From Aliirhizobium wenxiniae (lineage in GTDB: Bacteria > Pseudomonadota > Alphaproteobacteria > Rhizobiales > Rhizobiaceae), in assembly GCF_014201355.1 (NCBI RefSeq), contig NZ_JACHEG010000002.1, positions 1,364,001 to 1,428,000 of the forward strand: a stretch of DNA of 64,000 bases. The letters are read 5' to 3'. Made by a program: the position numbers and the translations under genes. The notes beneath the pieces are model-generated. The model was not told the DNA's origin and did no database searches. It saw only the letters and a program-made list of their open reading frames with translations. Of this stretch, positions 28,388-39,875 are shown one piece after another (within the stretch, counting starts at the first letter, position 1; each line of letters begins with the position of its first letter).

Positions 28388-29350
28388 TCAGTAACCCGTC
28401 GTTCTGTCGACGACGTGCTGCAGCGGCTCTCCTCGTTCAAAACGCCCCATCTGAACTTCCGCATTGCGGAGCAAAGCCCGGACATCGGACGCAGAGGCAG
28501 CGTGCGGCGTCACGATTACATTATCCATGGACCAGAAACGGCTGTCCGGCGACAGGGGCTCATGCTCGAACACGTCGAGAGACGCGCCGCCCAGAGTCTT
28601 TGCGTCAAGAGCCGCGATCAGATCCTTCTCCACCTGGCTACCACCACGTCCGGCATTGATGAAGACTGGCGCACCGAGTGCGCCGTTCTGGCGAAGTCTA
28701 GAAAAGAGCGAGCCGTTGAAGATGCCGCGCGTCTCGCCCGTCAGCGGCAAGAGCCCGACAAGGATGTCGGTGCGGCCTAGAAAGGCATCGAGTTGCGACG
28801 CATCGTAGGTGTCGATACCCTCTATGGCCTTTTTCGTCCTCGACCAGCCGATGACGTTGAAACCCATGATCTTCAGCTTGCGGGCGGAATCCTGCCCCAG
28901 GACACCGAGCCCCATGACACCGACGGTCAGATCCTTCGCTTCCGGCTGGTGCAATTCCTTCCAGAAGCGGGCGCGCTGCTGCACGAGATAGGCCGGAGCC
29001 TGGCGCAGGTGGCTGAGGCATTGAAGCACGACCCACTCGCTCATGCGGGTGGTGAGGCTCTCATCGACAAAACGGACGATCGGAATATTCGGCAGGCCGG
29101 GCGTAGCGAGGATCGAATCGACACCGGCGCCGCCCGAAAAGAGCACTTTCAGCTTGGGGGCGCGCTCGAAAAGATCGAGATCCGGCTTCCAGAGAAATGC
29201 ATAGCTGGCACTGGAAAGATCCGCCGCCTTGTCCGATGCGTGCAGGACCTTCCGTCCGGAAAGCGCACCGGAAAGCGCCCGATCCACATCACGGCGTTCG
29301 AATTTCAGGTCGATGACGACAGAACCTTTTTCAGACACAGCTATTCCCAC
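28388..29350 (-). CDS. D-2-hydroxyacid dehydrogenase, glyoxylate/hydroxypyruvate reductase A-like
   Basis: 320 residues. The NAD(P) Rossmann motif is VGVMGLGVLGQDSARKL; the substrate arginine is probably in FINAGRGGSQVEKD; the glutamate is in LDVFEHEPL; and the catalytic histidine is in TPHAAS. The pattern GWSRTKK after strand 2 suggests NADPH preference, as in GhrA, which reduces glyoxylate and hydroxypyruvate. It starts five bases downstream of the yejF stop, so it probably rides on the yej transcript. Confidence 0.88.
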   Translation of the reverse strand: MGIAVSEKGSVVIDLKFERRDVDRALSGALSGRKVLHASDKAADLSSASYAFLWKPDLDLFERAPKLKVLFSGGAGVDSILATPGLPNIPIVRFVDESLTTRMSEWVVLQCLSHLRQAPAYLVQQRARFWKELHQPEAKDLTVGVMGLGVLGQDSARKLKIMGFNVIGWSRTKKAIEGIDTYDASQLDAFLGRTDILVGLLPLTGETRGIFNGSLFSRLRQNGALGAPVFINAGRGGSQVEKDLIAALDAKTLGGASLDVFEHEPLSPDSRFWSMDNVIVTPHAASASDVRALLRNAEVQMGRFERGEPLQHVVDRTTGY

Positions 29351-29355
29351 TTTTG

Positions 29356-30987
29356 TTATTGGCCAACGGCCCCGTTTTCGACCGCCTCGATGTTGAAAGC
29401 CGCAGCCATTAGCGCCTTGGTATAATCTTCCTTCGGCGCGCTGAAGATCTGTTCGGAAGGACCTTCCTCGACAACCTTGCCGGTTCGCATGACGATGACA
29501 TGATTGGCGAGCGCCTTCACCACCTTCAGGTCATGGCTGATGAAGAGATAAGCGAGATCATGCTTGGCCTGCAGATCGCGCAGAAGGTCGACGACCTGTG
29601 CCTGCACCGTCATGTCGAGCGCCGATGTCGGCTCGTCCAGCATAACGAAACGCGGTTTCAGCACCATGGCGCGCGCAATGGCGATACGCTGCCGCTGGCC
29701 ACCGGAGAATTCATGCGGGTAACGCCAGCGAGTTTCGGGATCGAGGCCGACTTCCTGGAGCGCCCAGGCAACGCGCTGATCCCGCTCGTCCGCCGAAAGC
29801 TGCCGCTCGTGGACCTTCAGGCCTTCGGCGATGATCTCCCCCACCGGCATGCGGGGGCTGAGCGAACCGAAGGGATCCTGAAACACCACCTGCAGCCGGT
29901 TTCGATAGGGCAGCATCTGCTTGAATGAATGGCCGTTGATTGCATCGCCGATGAAGACGATCCGGCCTTCCGAGGCGATCAGCCTTGCCAGCGCCAGGCC
30001 GAGCGTCGTCTTGCCGGAGCCGGATTCACCGACGATGCCGAGCGTTTCGCCCGCACGCAGTGTCAGATCAACGCCATCGACCGCCTTCACGTGATCGACG
30101 ACGCGGCGCATGAAACCGGCCTTGATCGGGAACCAGACACGCAGGTCCTTCGCTTCCATGACGACCGGATGTGCCGGATCGGCTGCCGGCGGTTCGCCTC
30201 TCGGTTCGGAGGAAAGCAGATGCTGGGTATAAGGATGCTGCGGACGCTCGAAGACATCGGTGACCGAGCCTTCCTCGACGATCTTGCCCTTGGTCATGAC
30301 ACAGACGCGATCGGCGAACTTGCGAACGATGCCGAGATCGTGGGTGATGAACAGCATGGACATGCCGTGCTCACCCTTCAGCTTGCGCAGGAGTTCGAGG
30401 ATCTGCGCCTGAACCGTGACGTCGAGAGCGGTTGTCGGCTCATCGGCGATCAGCAGTTTCGGCCGGTTGGCGAGCGCCATGGCGATCATGACGCGCTGGC
30501 GCTGGCCGCCGGAGAGTTCATGCGGATAGGCGGTCAGGCGCTTTTCCGGCTCGCGGATGCCGACCTGATTGAGCAGTTCCAGGATGCGGGAGCGGGCCGC
30601 GGCACCCACCATCGCCTGGTGCATTTCCAGGATCTCGCCGATCTGTTTTTCGATCGTGTGCAAAGGATTGAGCGAGGTCATCGGCTCCTGGAAGATCATC
30701 GTGATGTCGTTGCCGCGCACATGGCGCAGTTCCGCTTCAGATGCCTTCAGGAGATCCTTGCCCTGAAACAGGATTTCGCCGGAGGGGTGGCTAGCGGCCG
30801 GATAGGGCAGAAGCTTCAGGATGGAATTGGCCGAGACCGATTTGCCTGAGCCTGATTCGCCGACCAAAGCCAGAACTTCACCCGGCTTTATATCGAACGA
30901 CACGTGATCGACCGCGAGCGTTTCCGTCTCGCCCTGATGAAAGGCGACGGACAGATCACGAACGGAAAGGAGGGTGTCTGTCATCAT
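29356..30987 (-). CDS. yejF: Peptide ABC transporter, fused double ATPase
   Basis: 543 residues with two full ATPase domains: [19 protein letters not shown] and LLIADEP in the first; [19 protein letters not shown] and VMLDEP in the second. It powers import through YejB/YejE. The start is the ATG at 30987 (a second ATG at 30984), one base after the yejE stop, with GGTGAT upstream. YejABEF imports peptides such as microcin C in enterobacteria; in Sinorhizobium it is linked to uptake of and tolerance to plant NCR peptides. Confidence 0.95.
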   Translation of the reverse strand: MMTDTLLSVRDLSVAFHQGETETLAVDHVSFDIKPGEVLALVGESGSGKSVSANSILKLLPYPAASHPSGEILFQGKDLLKASEAELRHVRGNDITMIFQEPMTSLNPLHTIEKQIGEILEMHQAMVGAAARSRILELLNQVGIREPEKRLTAYPHELSGGQRQRVMIAMALANRPKLLIADEPTTALDVTVQAQILELLRKLKGEHGMSMLFITHDLGIVRKFADRVCVMTKGKIVEEGSVTDVFERPQHPYTQHLLSSEPRGEPPAADPAHPVVMEAKDLRVWFPIKAGFMRRVVDHVKAVDGVDLTLRAGETLGIVGESGSGKTTLGLALARLIASEGRIVFIGDAINGHSFKQMLPYRNRLQVVFQDPFGSLSPRMPVGEIIAEGLKVHERQLSADERDQRVAWALQEVGLDPETRWRYPHEFSGGQRQRIAIARAMVLKPRFVMLDEPTSALDMTVQAQVVDLLRDLQAKHDLAYLFISHDLKVVKALANHVIVMRTGKVVEEGPSEQIFSAPKEDYTKALMAAAFNIEAVENGAVGQ

Positions 30988-30988
30988 A

Positions 30989-32137
30989 TCACCGGAACGT
31001 CTTGCGGGGGTCGAAGGCATCACGCACCGCCTCGCCAATGAAGATCAGCAGAGACAGCATGATCGACATGGTGAAGAAGGCCGTCAGTCCCAGCCAAGGC
31101 GCCTGAAGATTGTTCTTGCCCTGGGCGATCATTTCTCCCAGCGATGGCGAGCCGGGCGGCATGCCGAAGCCGAGGAAATCCAGAGACGTAAGCGTGGCGA
31201 TCGAGCCCGACAGGATGAAGGGCAGGAAGGTGAGCGTCGCCACCATCGCGTTGGGCAGGAGGTGGCGATACATGATCGTCCAGTTGCCGACTCCGAGCGC
31301 ACGGGCCGCGCGCACATATTCGAAATTGCGGGCACGCAAGAACTCGGCCCTGACCACGCCGACGAGGCTGACCCAGGAGAAGAGCAGCAATATGCCGAGC
31401 AGGATGAAGAAGCCGGGCGGCAATATCGAAGCGATGATCAGCAGGATATAGAGGACCGGCATGGCCGACCAGATCTCGATGAAACGCTGCATCAGAAGAT
31501 CTGTCCAACCGCCGAAATAACCCTGCACGGCACCGGCTCCGACACCGATGATGGCCGAGCAGATGGTGAGAGCCAGACCGAACAGGACCGAGATACGGAA
31601 ACCATAGATCATCCGCGCCATGACATCGCGCGCCTGATCGTCGGTACCGAGCCAATTGAGATTACCTAGAATGCAGTTTTGATCCTGAACACCCTGCGGA
31701 TAGGCCTTGCAGCGATCCGCCTTGGCCATCAGCCAGAAAGGCTCGGTCGGGGCGGAATGGGGGATCTGCGAATTGACCGTCTGGTAGGAATAGCGGATCG
31801 GCGGCCAGATCATCCAGCCGTTGGCATTGATCTCTTCCTGGATGAAATCCGATCGATAATCTGTCGTCGCGAGAAAACCGCCGAATTTTTCTTCCGGGTA
31901 ATCGACCAGAACCGGATAGAGGATCTCGCCCTTGTAGGAGGCGACGATCGGCCGGTCATTGGCGATGAATTCGGCAAACAGGCTGAGCGTGAACAGGACC
32001 AGAAAGATCCAGAAGGACCAGAAGCCGCGCTTGTTGGCTCGGAAATTGGCAAGGCGCCGCTTCGTCGTCGGCGACAGGAAGGGGCGCTTGGCGGGCGCTA
32101 CCGTCTCGACCGGCATGGCGGCAGAAGGGGCGTTCAT
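30989..32137 (-). CDS. yejE: Peptide ABC transporter permease
   Basis: 382 residues. A cytoplasmic N-terminus with RRLANFRANKRGFWSFWIFL leads into helix 1, then a large periplasmic loop with the YejE-typical ANDRPIVASYKGEILYPV, and the DppC-type channel with GTDDQARDVMARMIYGFRIS and the coupling loop EFLRARNFEYVRAARALG. It partners YejB in the membrane. Its start overlaps the yejB stop by one base. Confidence 0.96.
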   Translation of the reverse strand: MNAPSAAMPVETVAPAKRPFLSPTTKRRLANFRANKRGFWSFWIFLVLFTLSLFAEFIANDRPIVASYKGEILYPVLVDYPEEKFGGFLATTDYRSDFIQEEINANGWMIWPPIRYSYQTVNSQIPHSAPTEPFWLMAKADRCKAYPQGVQDQNCILGNLNWLGTDDQARDVMARMIYGFRISVLFGLALTICSAIIGVGAGAVQGYFGGWTDLLMQRFIEIWSAMPVLYILLIIASILPPGFFILLGILLLFSWVSLVGVVRAEFLRARNFEYVRAARALGVGNWTIMYRHLLPNAMVATLTFLPFILSGSIATLTSLDFLGFGMPPGSPSLGEMIAQGKNNLQAPWLGLTAFFTMSIMLSLLIFIGEAVRDAFDPRKTFR

Positions 32138-33219
32138 CAGACATCCCTCCGCTCGAAATCGATGCGCGGGTCGATCCAGGTATAGATCAGGTCGGAGATG
32201 AGGTTCACGACGAGGCCCATCAGCGAGAAGATGAAGAGCGTGCCGAAGACGATCGGATAGTCACGGTTGACGATCGAGAGGTAACCGAGCCTTCCCAGTC
32301 CATCGAGCGAGAAAATGTTCTCGATCAGCAGCGAGCCGGTAAAGAAGGCAGAGATGAAGGCGCCCGGAAAACCGGCAATGACGATCAGCATGGCGTTGCG
32401 GAAGACATGCCCGTAAAGTACCTGCCGTTCATTGAGGCCCTTGGCGCGCGCTGTCGTGACATACTGCTTCTTGATTTCATCGATGAAGGAATTCTTCGTC
32501 AGCAGCGTCGTGGTGGCGAAGGCCGAAAGCGACATGGCGATCAGCGGCAAAGTCAGATGCCAGAAATAATCACCGATCTTCTGATACCAGGTGAGATCGT
32601 CGAAATTGTCGGATACGAGACCGCGCAACGGGAACCAGTCGAAGAAGGAACCGCCGGCGAACATGACGATCAGCAGAATGCCGAAAAGGAAGCTCGGAAC
32701 CGCATAACCGACGATGATGATGCCCGAGGTCCAGATATCGAAGCTCGACCCGTCCTTCACTGCCTTGCGGATGCCGAGCGGGATGGAAATCAGATAGGAG
32801 ACGATCAGAATCCAGAAGCCGAGCGAGATAGAGACCGGCAGCTTGTCGATGATCAGATCGATGACCGACGTGTTGCGGAAGAAGCTCTCGCCGAAATCGA
32901 AGCGAATATAGTTCCACATCATGTCGAGGAAACGCGTCAGCGGCGGCTTGTCGAAACCGAACTGCTGCTCGAGCTTCTTGATGAATTCCGGATCGAGTCC
33001 CTGGGCGCCACGATAGCTGGAATCGGAACTTACGCCCTGAGCCGAGAGATCATTGCTGGCTCCCGACAGGCGGTCACCTGAATCCTGCCCCTGGACCTGA
33101 GCAATGATCTGCTCGACCGGCCCGCCCGGCGCAAACTGCACAACCAGGAAGGAAATCGCCATGATGCCGACAATCGTTGGGATCATCAGCAGCAGGCGGC
33201 GTAGAATATAGGCGCCCAT
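32137..33219 (-). CDS. yejB: Peptide ABC transporter permease
   Basis: 360 residues with about six helices. It opens [20 protein letters not shown], the standard YejB/DppB start, and has the coupling loop [21 protein letters not shown] Ser/Gly-rich periplasmic insertion (about residues 45-70, [16 protein letters not shown]) lies before the family motif [20 protein letters not shown] 128-base gap separates it from yejA, in which no gene is seen. Confidence 0.95.
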   Translation of the reverse strand: MGAYILRRLLLMIPTIVGIMAISFLVVQFAPGGPVEQIIAQVQGQDSGDRLSGASNDLSAQGVSSDSSYRGAQGLDPEFIKKLEQQFGFDKPPLTRFLDMMWNYIRFDFGESFFRNTSVIDLIIDKLPVSISLGFWILIVSYLISIPLGIRKAVKDGSSFDIWTSGIIIVGYAVPSFLFGILLIVMFAGGSFFDWFPLRGLVSDNFDDLTWYQKIGDYFWHLTLPLIAMSLSAFATTTLLTKNSFIDEIKKQYVTTARAKGLNERQVLYGHVFRNAMLIVIAGFPGAFISAFFTGSLLIENIFSLDGLGRLGYLSIVNRDYPIVFGTLFIFSLMGLVVNLISDLIYTWIDPRIDFERRDV

Positions 33220-33347
33220 CAGAACACCCTGCCGAACGTTTCGGGCATGTCACCGCGGGTCTGCGCAAGGATCAAGCGGGCTTCCTTCATGTTTAGGCGA
33301 ATCAATCCGGCCATTTGGAACAGTTGCCCCTTCAAGGTGCAAGCATC

Positions 33348-35183
33348 TTACTTACCGGGCTGCTTGGCAAACCATGCGTCAGGAAAACCGGTACCGTATT
33401 CCGGCAGCTTTTCCGGATGCGCGATCCGGTTCCAATAGGCGATCTTCTCCTCGCCGGAATAGAACATCGGCACAACATAGTGGTTGGCAAGCAGCACACG
33501 GTCCATCGCCTTTACCGCCGCCACCTGTTCCTCGCGGCTTGGAGGGAAGACGATCTTGCGAATCAGGATGTCGACAGCAGGATCGGCAATCCCGGCATAG
33601 TTGCGCGATCCCTGACGATCGACTGATGCCGAGCCCCAATAGTCGTTTTGTTCGTTTCCGGGGTTCATGGTCTGCGCCCATACACCGAAAATAATGTCGT
33701 AATCGAAGCTGCGGACACGGTTGATATATTGTGAGGCGTCCACTGTGCGGATGCGTGCATCGATACCTATTCTCTTGAGGCTGTTGATATAGGGCGTGAC
33801 GGTTCGCTCCTGCCCGGCATTGCTCAGCAGGATTTCAAAGCTCAGGGGCTGGCCGGTCTTGGTGTTGACCATGCGATTGCCCTTCAGCTCGTAGCCCGCC
33901 TGCTTCAGCAGACCGACTGCGGTGCGAAGGTTGTCTCGCACCTTGTTCGGATCGCCATTGACCGGGTTTGCATAGGGCTTGGTGAAGACTTCTGGAGGAA
34001 CCTTGTCCTTCAGTTCATTGAGGATTTCCAGTTCCTTGCCCTCAGGCAGGCCGGAGGACGCAAGCTCCGTGCCCCAGAAGAAACTGTCGACCCGCTTCAA
34101 GCCGCCAAAGGCGAGGTTTTTATTGAGGTCCTCGAAGTCATAGGCATAATTCAAGGCTTCGCGGACCCGCGCATCCTTGAAGATGTCCCGGCGCATGTTC
34201 GGCACGAATGCCTGCATCACGCCGACAGCCCTGAATGGGTTCGTCAGCGCCTCCTTCGTTACCCGGCCATCCTTGACTGCGTCGAAATCATAGCGGGTCG
34301 CCCAGCGGCTGGAGCTGTTTTCCTGCCGGTAGTCGACATTACCTGCTCGGAACGCTTCGAACTGCACGTCGGTGTCGGAGAAATAGGTGTAGCTGATGGT
34401 GCGAAAATTATGCTGGCCGCGGTTGATTGGCAGGTCCTTGCCCCAGTAGTCGTCGCGCAGCTCATAGCGAATGCCCGATCCGGGCTGAACCGAAGCAACC
34501 TTGTAAGGCCCGGACCCCATCGGCACTTCCAGCGACGTGCGGGAGATATCGCGCTTATTGCCCTGACCGTCCGTCCCTTCCCACCAATGTTTCGGCAGGA
34601 TCGGGAAGTCGCCTACGATCGAGGGCAGTTCCTTGTTGTTCTTCTCGTCGAAGCGGAAGGTCACTTCGCGATCACCGGTCTTTTCCGCTCCGGTCACATG
34701 CTGGTAATAACCGGAATAAAGGGCGCTGTGCTGCTTGAACATTTCCAGGCTGAAGATGACGTCTTCCGGGGTAACCGGCTGGCCATCGGCCCATTTGGCT
34801 TCCGGCCGCAGCCGGAACGTCACGGATGACATGTCGTCGGGATAGGCAACGGCCTCAGCCAGAAGGCCGTAGGTGCCGAAGACCTCGTTTTCCGAACGCT
34901 TCATCAGCGTATCGAAGATCATGGGAATGCCAACTGCCGGCGCGCCGCGATCGATCACCAGGTTAAGGTTGTCGAACGTGCCCTCCTGGGCAAGGCGAAG
35001 CTCACCCACCTTGGGAGCGTTGACGTCTACATAGGGAAGCGACTGGAAATCCGCCGGCAATTGCGGCTCGCCGACAACGGCCATGCCGTAGCGCCATTTC
35101 GGCTCATCGGCCATTGCCCATGGCGCTATGAACGAAGCTGCCAATGCGACAACAAGACCTTTGCGGAGCCGGGTCAAATCCAT
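33348..35183 (-). CDS. yejA: Peptide ABC transporter, periplasmic binding protein
   Basis: 611 residues, solute-binding family 5. The signal peptide MDLTRLRKGLVVALAASF is cleaved near PWAMADEP. The mature protein carries HGMAVVGEP-like and FRLRPEAKWADGQPVTPEDV segments, VREALNYAYDFEDLN, and ends WFAKQPGK. The ATG at 35183 has AAGGGAAA upstream; an in-frame codon at 35261 adds only a non-family leader. It captures peptides in the periplasm for YejBEF. First gene of yejABEF. Confidence 0.95.
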   Translation of the reverse strand: MDLTRLRKGLVVALAASFIAPWAMADEPKWRYGMAVVGEPQLPADFQSLPYVDVNAPKVGELRLAQEGTFDNLNLVIDRGAPAVGIPMIFDTLMKRSENEVFGTYGLLAEAVAYPDDMSSVTFRLRPEAKWADGQPVTPEDVIFSLEMFKQHSALYSGYYQHVTGAEKTGDREVTFRFDEKNNKELPSIVGDFPILPKHWWEGTDGQGNKRDISRTSLEVPMGSGPYKVASVQPGSGIRYELRDDYWGKDLPINRGQHNFRTISYTYFSDTDVQFEAFRAGNVDYRQENSSSRWATRYDFDAVKDGRVTKEALTNPFRAVGVMQAFVPNMRRDIFKDARVREALNYAYDFEDLNKNLAFGGLKRVDSFFWGTELASSGLPEGKELEILNELKDKVPPEVFTKPYANPVNGDPNKVRDNLRTAVGLLKQAGYELKGNRMVNTKTGQPLSFEILLSNAGQERTVTPYINSLKRIGIDARIRTVDASQYINRVRSFDYDIIFGVWAQTMNPGNEQNDYWGSASVDRQGSRNYAGIADPAVDILIRKIVFPPSREEQVAAVKAMDRVLLANHYVVPMFYSGEEKIAYWNRIAHPEKLPEYGTGFPDAWFAKQPGK

Positions 35184-35361
35184 GTTTTTCCCTTTGTGAT
35201 TTTGATTTGTTGCAGCGAAGCATAGGGCAAAAGAGGGCAAAAAACAGGAGGCACCGCTCACAAGCGATTTATCGCCTGCAGTCCGCGGGGCGCGATCTCC
35301 ATTTCACCAAAATCGCATTTCAGACTAAACTAGCGACAAAAGTGATTTGCGGCGGAAGTTC

Positions 35362-36420
35362 ATGAAATCGATTTCGAAGATGGTCCTCGGATTGGCGGCG
35401 ACGGCTCTGTTATGCGGCTCCATCGCGGAGCCGTCGATGGCGCAGGACGGTACGCCGGCCAAGCAGCTCTTCGGCGCCGTGAAGCTGCCGAACGCTGCGT
35501 CGCCGGCCCCTCTCGGCTTCTACGCCAAGGGCTGCATGTCCGGCGCAGTGGCACTGCCGACGGACGGCCCGACATGGCAGGCCATGCGCCTTTCGCGCAA
35601 TCGGCGCTGGGGCAATCCGGCGATGATCGATCTGCTCGAACAGTTTTCCCGCGATGCCGCAAGCCTCGGCTGGGGCACGGGCATTCTGGTCGGCGATATT
35701 TCTCAGCCCCGCGGCGGGCCGATGATCAATGGCCATGCGTCTCACCAGATCGGGCTTGATGCTGACGTCTGGTTCACCCCGAAGCCGGCCCAGCCTATGA
35801 GCGTGCAGCAGCGGGAAGACCTGCCGTTCACCTCAATGCTGGACAAGAGCAAGTTCCTGACGGTCGATTCGCGCAAGTGGACAAGCACGCATGCCCGCCT
35901 GGTGATGCAGGCCGCAAGCTATCCCCAGGTGCAGCGGGTGTTCGTCAACCCGGCGATCAAGAAGAAGCTTTGCCAGACCTGGACCGGCGATCGAAGCCTG
36001 CTCGGCAAGGTGCGGCCCGTCTACGGGCACGACGAGCATTTTCATATCCGCATGAACTGCCCGCCGGGTGCCGCAGGCTGCGAGCGGCAGGCGGCAACGC
36101 CGGTTACCGACGATTGCGACAGCAAGGCACTCGCCTGGTGGTTCACCAAGGAGCCCTGGGCACCGCCAAAGCCGGCCGATCCCAACAAGAAACCCGTCAA
36201 GCCGCGCCAGGTCATGCTGTCGGACCTGCCGAAAGCCTGCTCCGCAGTGCTTGCCGGCCCGTCTCGCTCCGAAGCCGACGCGACGTTCGGGGGGCAGCCT
36301 GTCGCCTATTCGAGCCAGCCTTCCGTGCCTCAAGCCGTCGATCAGTTGGATGCAATCAGCTCCAATCCGGCCAATGTTCCGGCAGACATACCGCTACCCC
36401 GCGAGCGGCCTTTCCGTTAA
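35362..36420 (+). CDS. mepA: Penicillin-insensitive murein endopeptidase
   Basis: 352 residues. The signal peptide MKSISKMVLGLAATALLC ends near SMAQDG, so the enzyme is periplasmic. It is a LAS-type metallopeptidase (family M74) that cuts D-Ala-meso-DAP cross-links in peptidoglycan. The zinc-site motifs are intact: INGHASHQIGLDADVWF (His, His, Asp) and YGHDEHFHIRMNCP (His, His). Cysteines in GKGCMSG, KKKLCQTW and MNCPPGAAGC likely form disulfides. The C-terminal 60 residues are Pro/Ser-rich and poorly conserved. It diverges from yejA. The ATG at 35362 is preferred over codon 35347. Confidence 0.95.
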   Translation: MKSISKMVLGLAATALLCGSIAEPSMAQDGTPAKQLFGAVKLPNAASPAPLGFYAKGCMSGAVALPTDGPTWQAMRLSRNRRWGNPAMIDLLEQFSRDAASLGWGTGILVGDISQPRGGPMINGHASHQIGLDADVWFTPKPAQPMSVQQREDLPFTSMLDKSKFLTVDSRKWTSTHARLVMQAASYPQVQRVFVNPAIKKKLCQTWTGDRSLLGKVRPVYGHDEHFHIRMNCPPGAAGCERQAATPVTDDCDSKALAWWFTKEPWAPPKPADPNKKPVKPRQVMLSDLPKACSAVLAGPSRSEADATFGGQPVAYSSQPSVPQAVDQLDAISSNPANVPADIPLPRERPFR

Positions 36421-36537
36421 GCCCGTTTGGCATCCGTAAGCTGCAGCGACAACGCCGAGCCTTCCCTTATCGGCAACGGCACGATAGAAAGCCAAGGCAA
36501 ATTAAGGTGGCCTGCAAAGGCCCGATGGAGGAATGCC

Positions 36538-36915
36538 TTGGAATCGGCCAAGCCGTGCATCGCGCTCATCGCGCATGATCTGAAAAAAGACGACATGGCG
36601 GATTTTGCCCGCCAACGCCAGGCGGCATTATCGAAGTTTCGCATCGTCGCAACGGGAACGACGGGTGGCCGCGTGCAGGAAGCTGCTCCAGGTCTCGATG
36701 TCACGCGACTGAAAAGCGGGCCGCTGGGCGGCGACCAGCAGATCGGCGCGATGATCGCAACCGGCGAGGTCAGCATGCTGGTCTTTTTCATCGATCCGCT
36801 CTCTGCACTTCCGCACGATGTCGACGTCAAGGCGCTGACGCGGCTTGCAACCGTCTATGACATCCCGATGGCGCTCAACCGCGCCACGGCAGAACATCTC
36901 ATCGACTTTCAGTAA
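36538..36915 (+). CDS. mgsA: Methylglyoxal synthase
   Basis: 125 residues; converts dihydroxyacetone phosphate to methylglyoxal and phosphate, a bypass of lower glycolysis. Family motifs are [13 protein letters not shown], the phosphate-binding [19 protein letters not shown] with the catalytic Asp, and [18 protein letters not shown] with the second Asp. The start is a TTG at 36538 with GGAGG six bases upstream; there is no in-frame ATG near. It is slightly shorter than the E. coli enzyme at both ends, as expected for rhizobial versions. The glk gene follows 19 bases later. Confidence 0.94.
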   Translation: MESAKPCIALIAHDLKKDDMADFARQRQAALSKFRIVATGTTGGRVQEAAPGLDVTRLKSGPLGGDQQIGAMIATGEVSMLVFFIDPLSALPHDVDVKALTRLATVYDIPMALNRATAEHLIDFQ

Positions 36916-36934
36916 TCCGCGAGATCCGCTCCCC

Positions 36935-37957
36935 ATGGCCAATGTTCATTCCGAGGCACTGCCCTTTCCTATCCTGATCGGAGATATCGGCGGCACCAAT
37001 GCCCGCTTCTCCATTCTTGTCGATGCCGAAAGCAAGGCAACAGACTTCGTCCATGTGCAGACGGCGGATTACGAGACGATCGACGACGCTATAGTCGACA
37101 AGGTCTTCAACAATCCCGAGCTTGCCAAGCCGCGTTCGGCAATCCTTGCCATTGCCGGTCCGGTCGACGGCGACGAAATCGATCTGACCAATTGCGACTG
37201 GATCGTTCGGCCGAAGAAAATGATCTGCGAACTCGGCTTTGACGCCGTGCTCGTCCTCAACGATTTCGAGGCTCAGGCGCTCGCAGTTGCTAGCTTGACC
37301 GATAGCGACCGCGAACAGATCGGCCCGAATGCGCCCGCCGTCGATGCCACGCGGGTCGTACTGGGCCCCGGCACTGGTCTTGGCGTTGCAGGTCTGCTTC
37401 ACGCCCAAGACACGTGGTTTCCCGTGCCGGGTGAAGGCGGCCATGTCGATATCGGCCCGCGCACGCCGCGCGATCTCGAAATCTTTCCGCATCTCGTCAC
37501 GATCGAGGGGCGTGTCTCGGCCGAGGAAATCATTTCCGGACGCGGCCTCCTGCATATCTACAATGCGGTCTGCGCGGCTGACGGCGTCGCACCGGGCGTC
37601 AATCAGCCCAAGGATGTGACCGAAGAGGGCCTGAACGGGAAGAACGCCCAGGCTGCTGAGGCACTCGAACTGTTCGTGACCTATCTCGGCCGTCTTGCCG
37701 GCGATCTGGCCCTCATCTTCATGGCGCGCGGCGGCGTTTTCCTTGGTGGCGGGATTTCGCCAAAAATCCTGCCGGAGCTGAAGAAACCCACCTTCCGGGC
37801 GGCTTTCGAGGACAAGGCACCGCATAAAGAACTTATGAAGACGATCCCGACTTTTGTCGTCACACATCCGCAGGCAGCGCTCGCCGGCCTTGCCAGCTAT
37901 GCCCGCACGCCCGCCTCCTATGGTATTGCTACCGAAGGCCGTTGCTGGCGTCGGTGA
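36935..37957 (+). CDS. glk: Glucokinase
   Basis: 340 residues; phosphorylates glucose with ATP in the cytoplasm. It belongs to the ROK-independent bacterial glucokinase family: ATP motif [32 protein letters not shown] with the catalytic Asp, [11 protein letters not shown], and [11 protein letters not shown] binding glucose, then [14 protein letters not shown]. The ATG at 36935 begins [17 protein letters not shown]. It probably shares a transcript with mgsA (19-base gap), linking glucose entry to the methylglyoxal bypass. Confidence 0.96.
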   Translation: MANVHSEALPFPILIGDIGGTNARFSILVDAESKATDFVHVQTADYETIDDAIVDKVFNNPELAKPRSAILAIAGPVDGDEIDLTNCDWIVRPKKMICELGFDAVLVLNDFEAQALAVASLTDSDREQIGPNAPAVDATRVVLGPGTGLGVAGLLHAQDTWFPVPGEGGHVDIGPRTPRDLEIFPHLVTIEGRVSAEEIISGRGLLHIYNAVCAADGVAPGVNQPKDVTEEGLNGKNAQAAEALELFVTYLGRLAGDLALIFMARGGVFLGGGISPKILPELKKPTFRAAFEDKAPHKELMKTIPTFVVTHPQAALAGLASYARTPASYGIATEGRCWRR

Positions 37958-38049
37958 ATGCCGGAAAGTCACACCATTAACGAATCCGGCAAGGTCGGCT
38001 GGCAAAACCAAGCCTAAGGGGTTAACAAGCCCCTTCTTGAGACTGCGCA

Positions 38050-39858
38050 GTGATACTGCCGAATTGGGACTTTCCATTGAAGGCTGAAAAAGAAAAAAAA
38101 CGCCACGTTGATTCCAGCACCGTCGTCAGCGTGCTGAAGCGTATCATTTCGGAAAACGGCCGCGACCATATCCGTGGATATGTATTCGCGATCAGCTGTC
38201 TAATTGTCGTGGCGCTTTCAACCGCATTTACCGCCTGGATCATGGAGAAGGTTGTCAACGAGGCGTTTGCCAATCGTCGTGCAGATATCGTCTGGCTGAT
38301 ATGCGGCTCTATCCTTGCTGCTTTCGTGCTGCGCGGTTTCGCCACCTACGGCCAAGCGGTTGCGTTGTCGAAGATCAGCAACAATATCGTGGCGCGTTAT
38401 CAGCGCCGGCTCTACAGCCATTTGATGACGCTTTCCGTCGGTTTCTTCTCCGAAGCCCGCTCTTCGCATCTTGCTGCCCAGATCAGCCAGAACATTGCTG
38501 GCATCCGCGACGTCATGAACCTCACGGTAACATCGACGGCACGGGATCTGTTGACGCTCGTTTCACTGATCGGCGTAATGGTTTCGAAGGATTGGGTCCT
38601 ATCGCTGATTGTCTTCGCCGTCGCGCCCCCTCTCCTTTACGCGCTTCGTTATGTTTCCCGCCGGCTTCGACTGGCAACTCGTGAATCCGTCGAGATCAAC
38701 AGTCGGGTTCTTGGCGCCACGCAGGAAACGATCCAGGGCATCGCGGTAGTCAAGGCCTTCACCATGGAGCAGGAGCTCGAGAAGAAGGTCAACAAGATCA
38801 TCCAGACAGCGGAAGCCCGCTCGAACAGGATCGCGCGGCTTTCCGAGCGCACCTCACCGCTGACGGAAACCTTTGCCGGTTTCGCCATCTCGAGCGTGCT
38901 GGCGTATGCCGCCTTCCGTTCAATCTACAACAACGTGCCGCCAGGCGCCTTCTTTGCCTTCGTTACCGCGCTGCTGATGGCCTATGATCCTGCACGCAGG
39001 CTAGCCAAGCTGCAGGTGCAGATGGACCGTGCCGTGGTCAACGCGCAGATGATCTATGCCCTTCTCGACCTGCAGCCTGCACAACGCGAAAAGCCAAGCG
39101 CCCCTGATCTTGCAGTCGGCGAGGCCAAGGTTGAGCTCAAGGACGTTGTTTTCTCCTACACTGATGGCGCACCTATCCTGCGGGGCGTGAGCCTGGTTGC
39201 CGAGGGCGGCAAGACAACGGCACTTGTCGGACCTTCAGGTGCCGGCAAATCGACAATCATCAATCTTATTCCACGCTTCTACGACCCGGCAGAAGGCGAG
39301 ATCCTGATCGACGGGCAAAATATCGCCGACGTTACGAAATCCTCGCTTCGCCACCAGCTCGCTTATGTCTCGCAACAGCCCTACATGTTCGAAGGCTCGA
39401 TCCGCGACAACATCCGATACGGACGTCCAGACGCGACCGACGAAGAGGTCGAGGAGGCAGCGAAACTCGCGCACGCACATGAATTCATCATTGCCCAGTC
39501 CGAAGGCTATGACACATCGGTCGGCGAAAACGGTGTGACGCTTTCCGGCGGCCAGCGCCAGAGGCTTTCGATCGCCCGCGCACTGGTGCGCAATGCGCCG
39601 ATCCTGCTGCTCGACGAGGCGACTTCGGCGCTTGACAATGAGTCGGAAGCAGCCGTGCAGAAGGCGCTCGATACGGCTATGCGTGGCCGAACCGTGATCG
39701 TCATCGCGCACCGCCTGTCGACTGTCGTCAACGCCGACAAGATCGTGGTGATGCAGGAAGGCCGCGTCGTTGAGGAAGGCACGCATGAGGACCTTGCCCA
39801 GCGCAAGAACGGCCTCTACGCTCGGCTCAACAATCTGCAATCGCCGGAACATCATTAA
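38050..39858 (+). CDS. ABC exporter, MsbA-like half-transporter
   Basis: 602 residues: six membrane helices (about residues 40-320), then a complete ATPase domain with GPSGAGKST, the Q-loop [14 protein letters not shown], the signature LSGGQRQR, Walker [13 protein letters not shown] and the H-loop VIAHRLS. All catalytic motifs are intact, in contrast to the ABC protein at 6726. The family includes lipid A flippases (MsbA) and multidrug or lipid exporters; the cargo is not readable. The start is a GTG at 38050; a TTG at 38077 is an alternative. dapB begins 17 bases later. Confidence 0.92.
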   Translation: MILPNWDFPLKAEKEKKRHVDSSTVVSVLKRIISENGRDHIRGYVFAISCLIVVALSTAFTAWIMEKVVNEAFANRRADIVWLICGSILAAFVLRGFATYGQAVALSKISNNIVARYQRRLYSHLMTLSVGFFSEARSSHLAAQISQNIAGIRDVMNLTVTSTARDLLTLVSLIGVMVSKDWVLSLIVFAVAPPLLYALRYVSRRLRLATRESVEINSRVLGATQETIQGIAVVKAFTMEQELEKKVNKIIQTAEARSNRIARLSERTSPLTETFAGFAISSVLAYAAFRSIYNNVPPGAFFAFVTALLMAYDPARRLAKLQVQMDRAVVNAQMIYALLDLQPAQREKPSAPDLAVGEAKVELKDVVFSYTDGAPILRGVSLVAEGGKTTALVGPSGAGKSTIINLIPRFYDPAEGEILIDGQNIADVTKSSLRHQLAYVSQQPYMFEGSIRDNIRYGRPDATDEEVEEAAKLAHAHEFIIAQSEGYDTSVGENGVTLSGGQRQRLSIARALVRNAPILLLDEATSALDNESEAAVQKALDTAMRGRTVIVIAHRLSTVVNADKIVVMQEGRVVEEGTHEDLAQRKNGLYARLNNLQSPEHH

Positions 39859-39875
39859 GCAGGAACAGGCAGGAC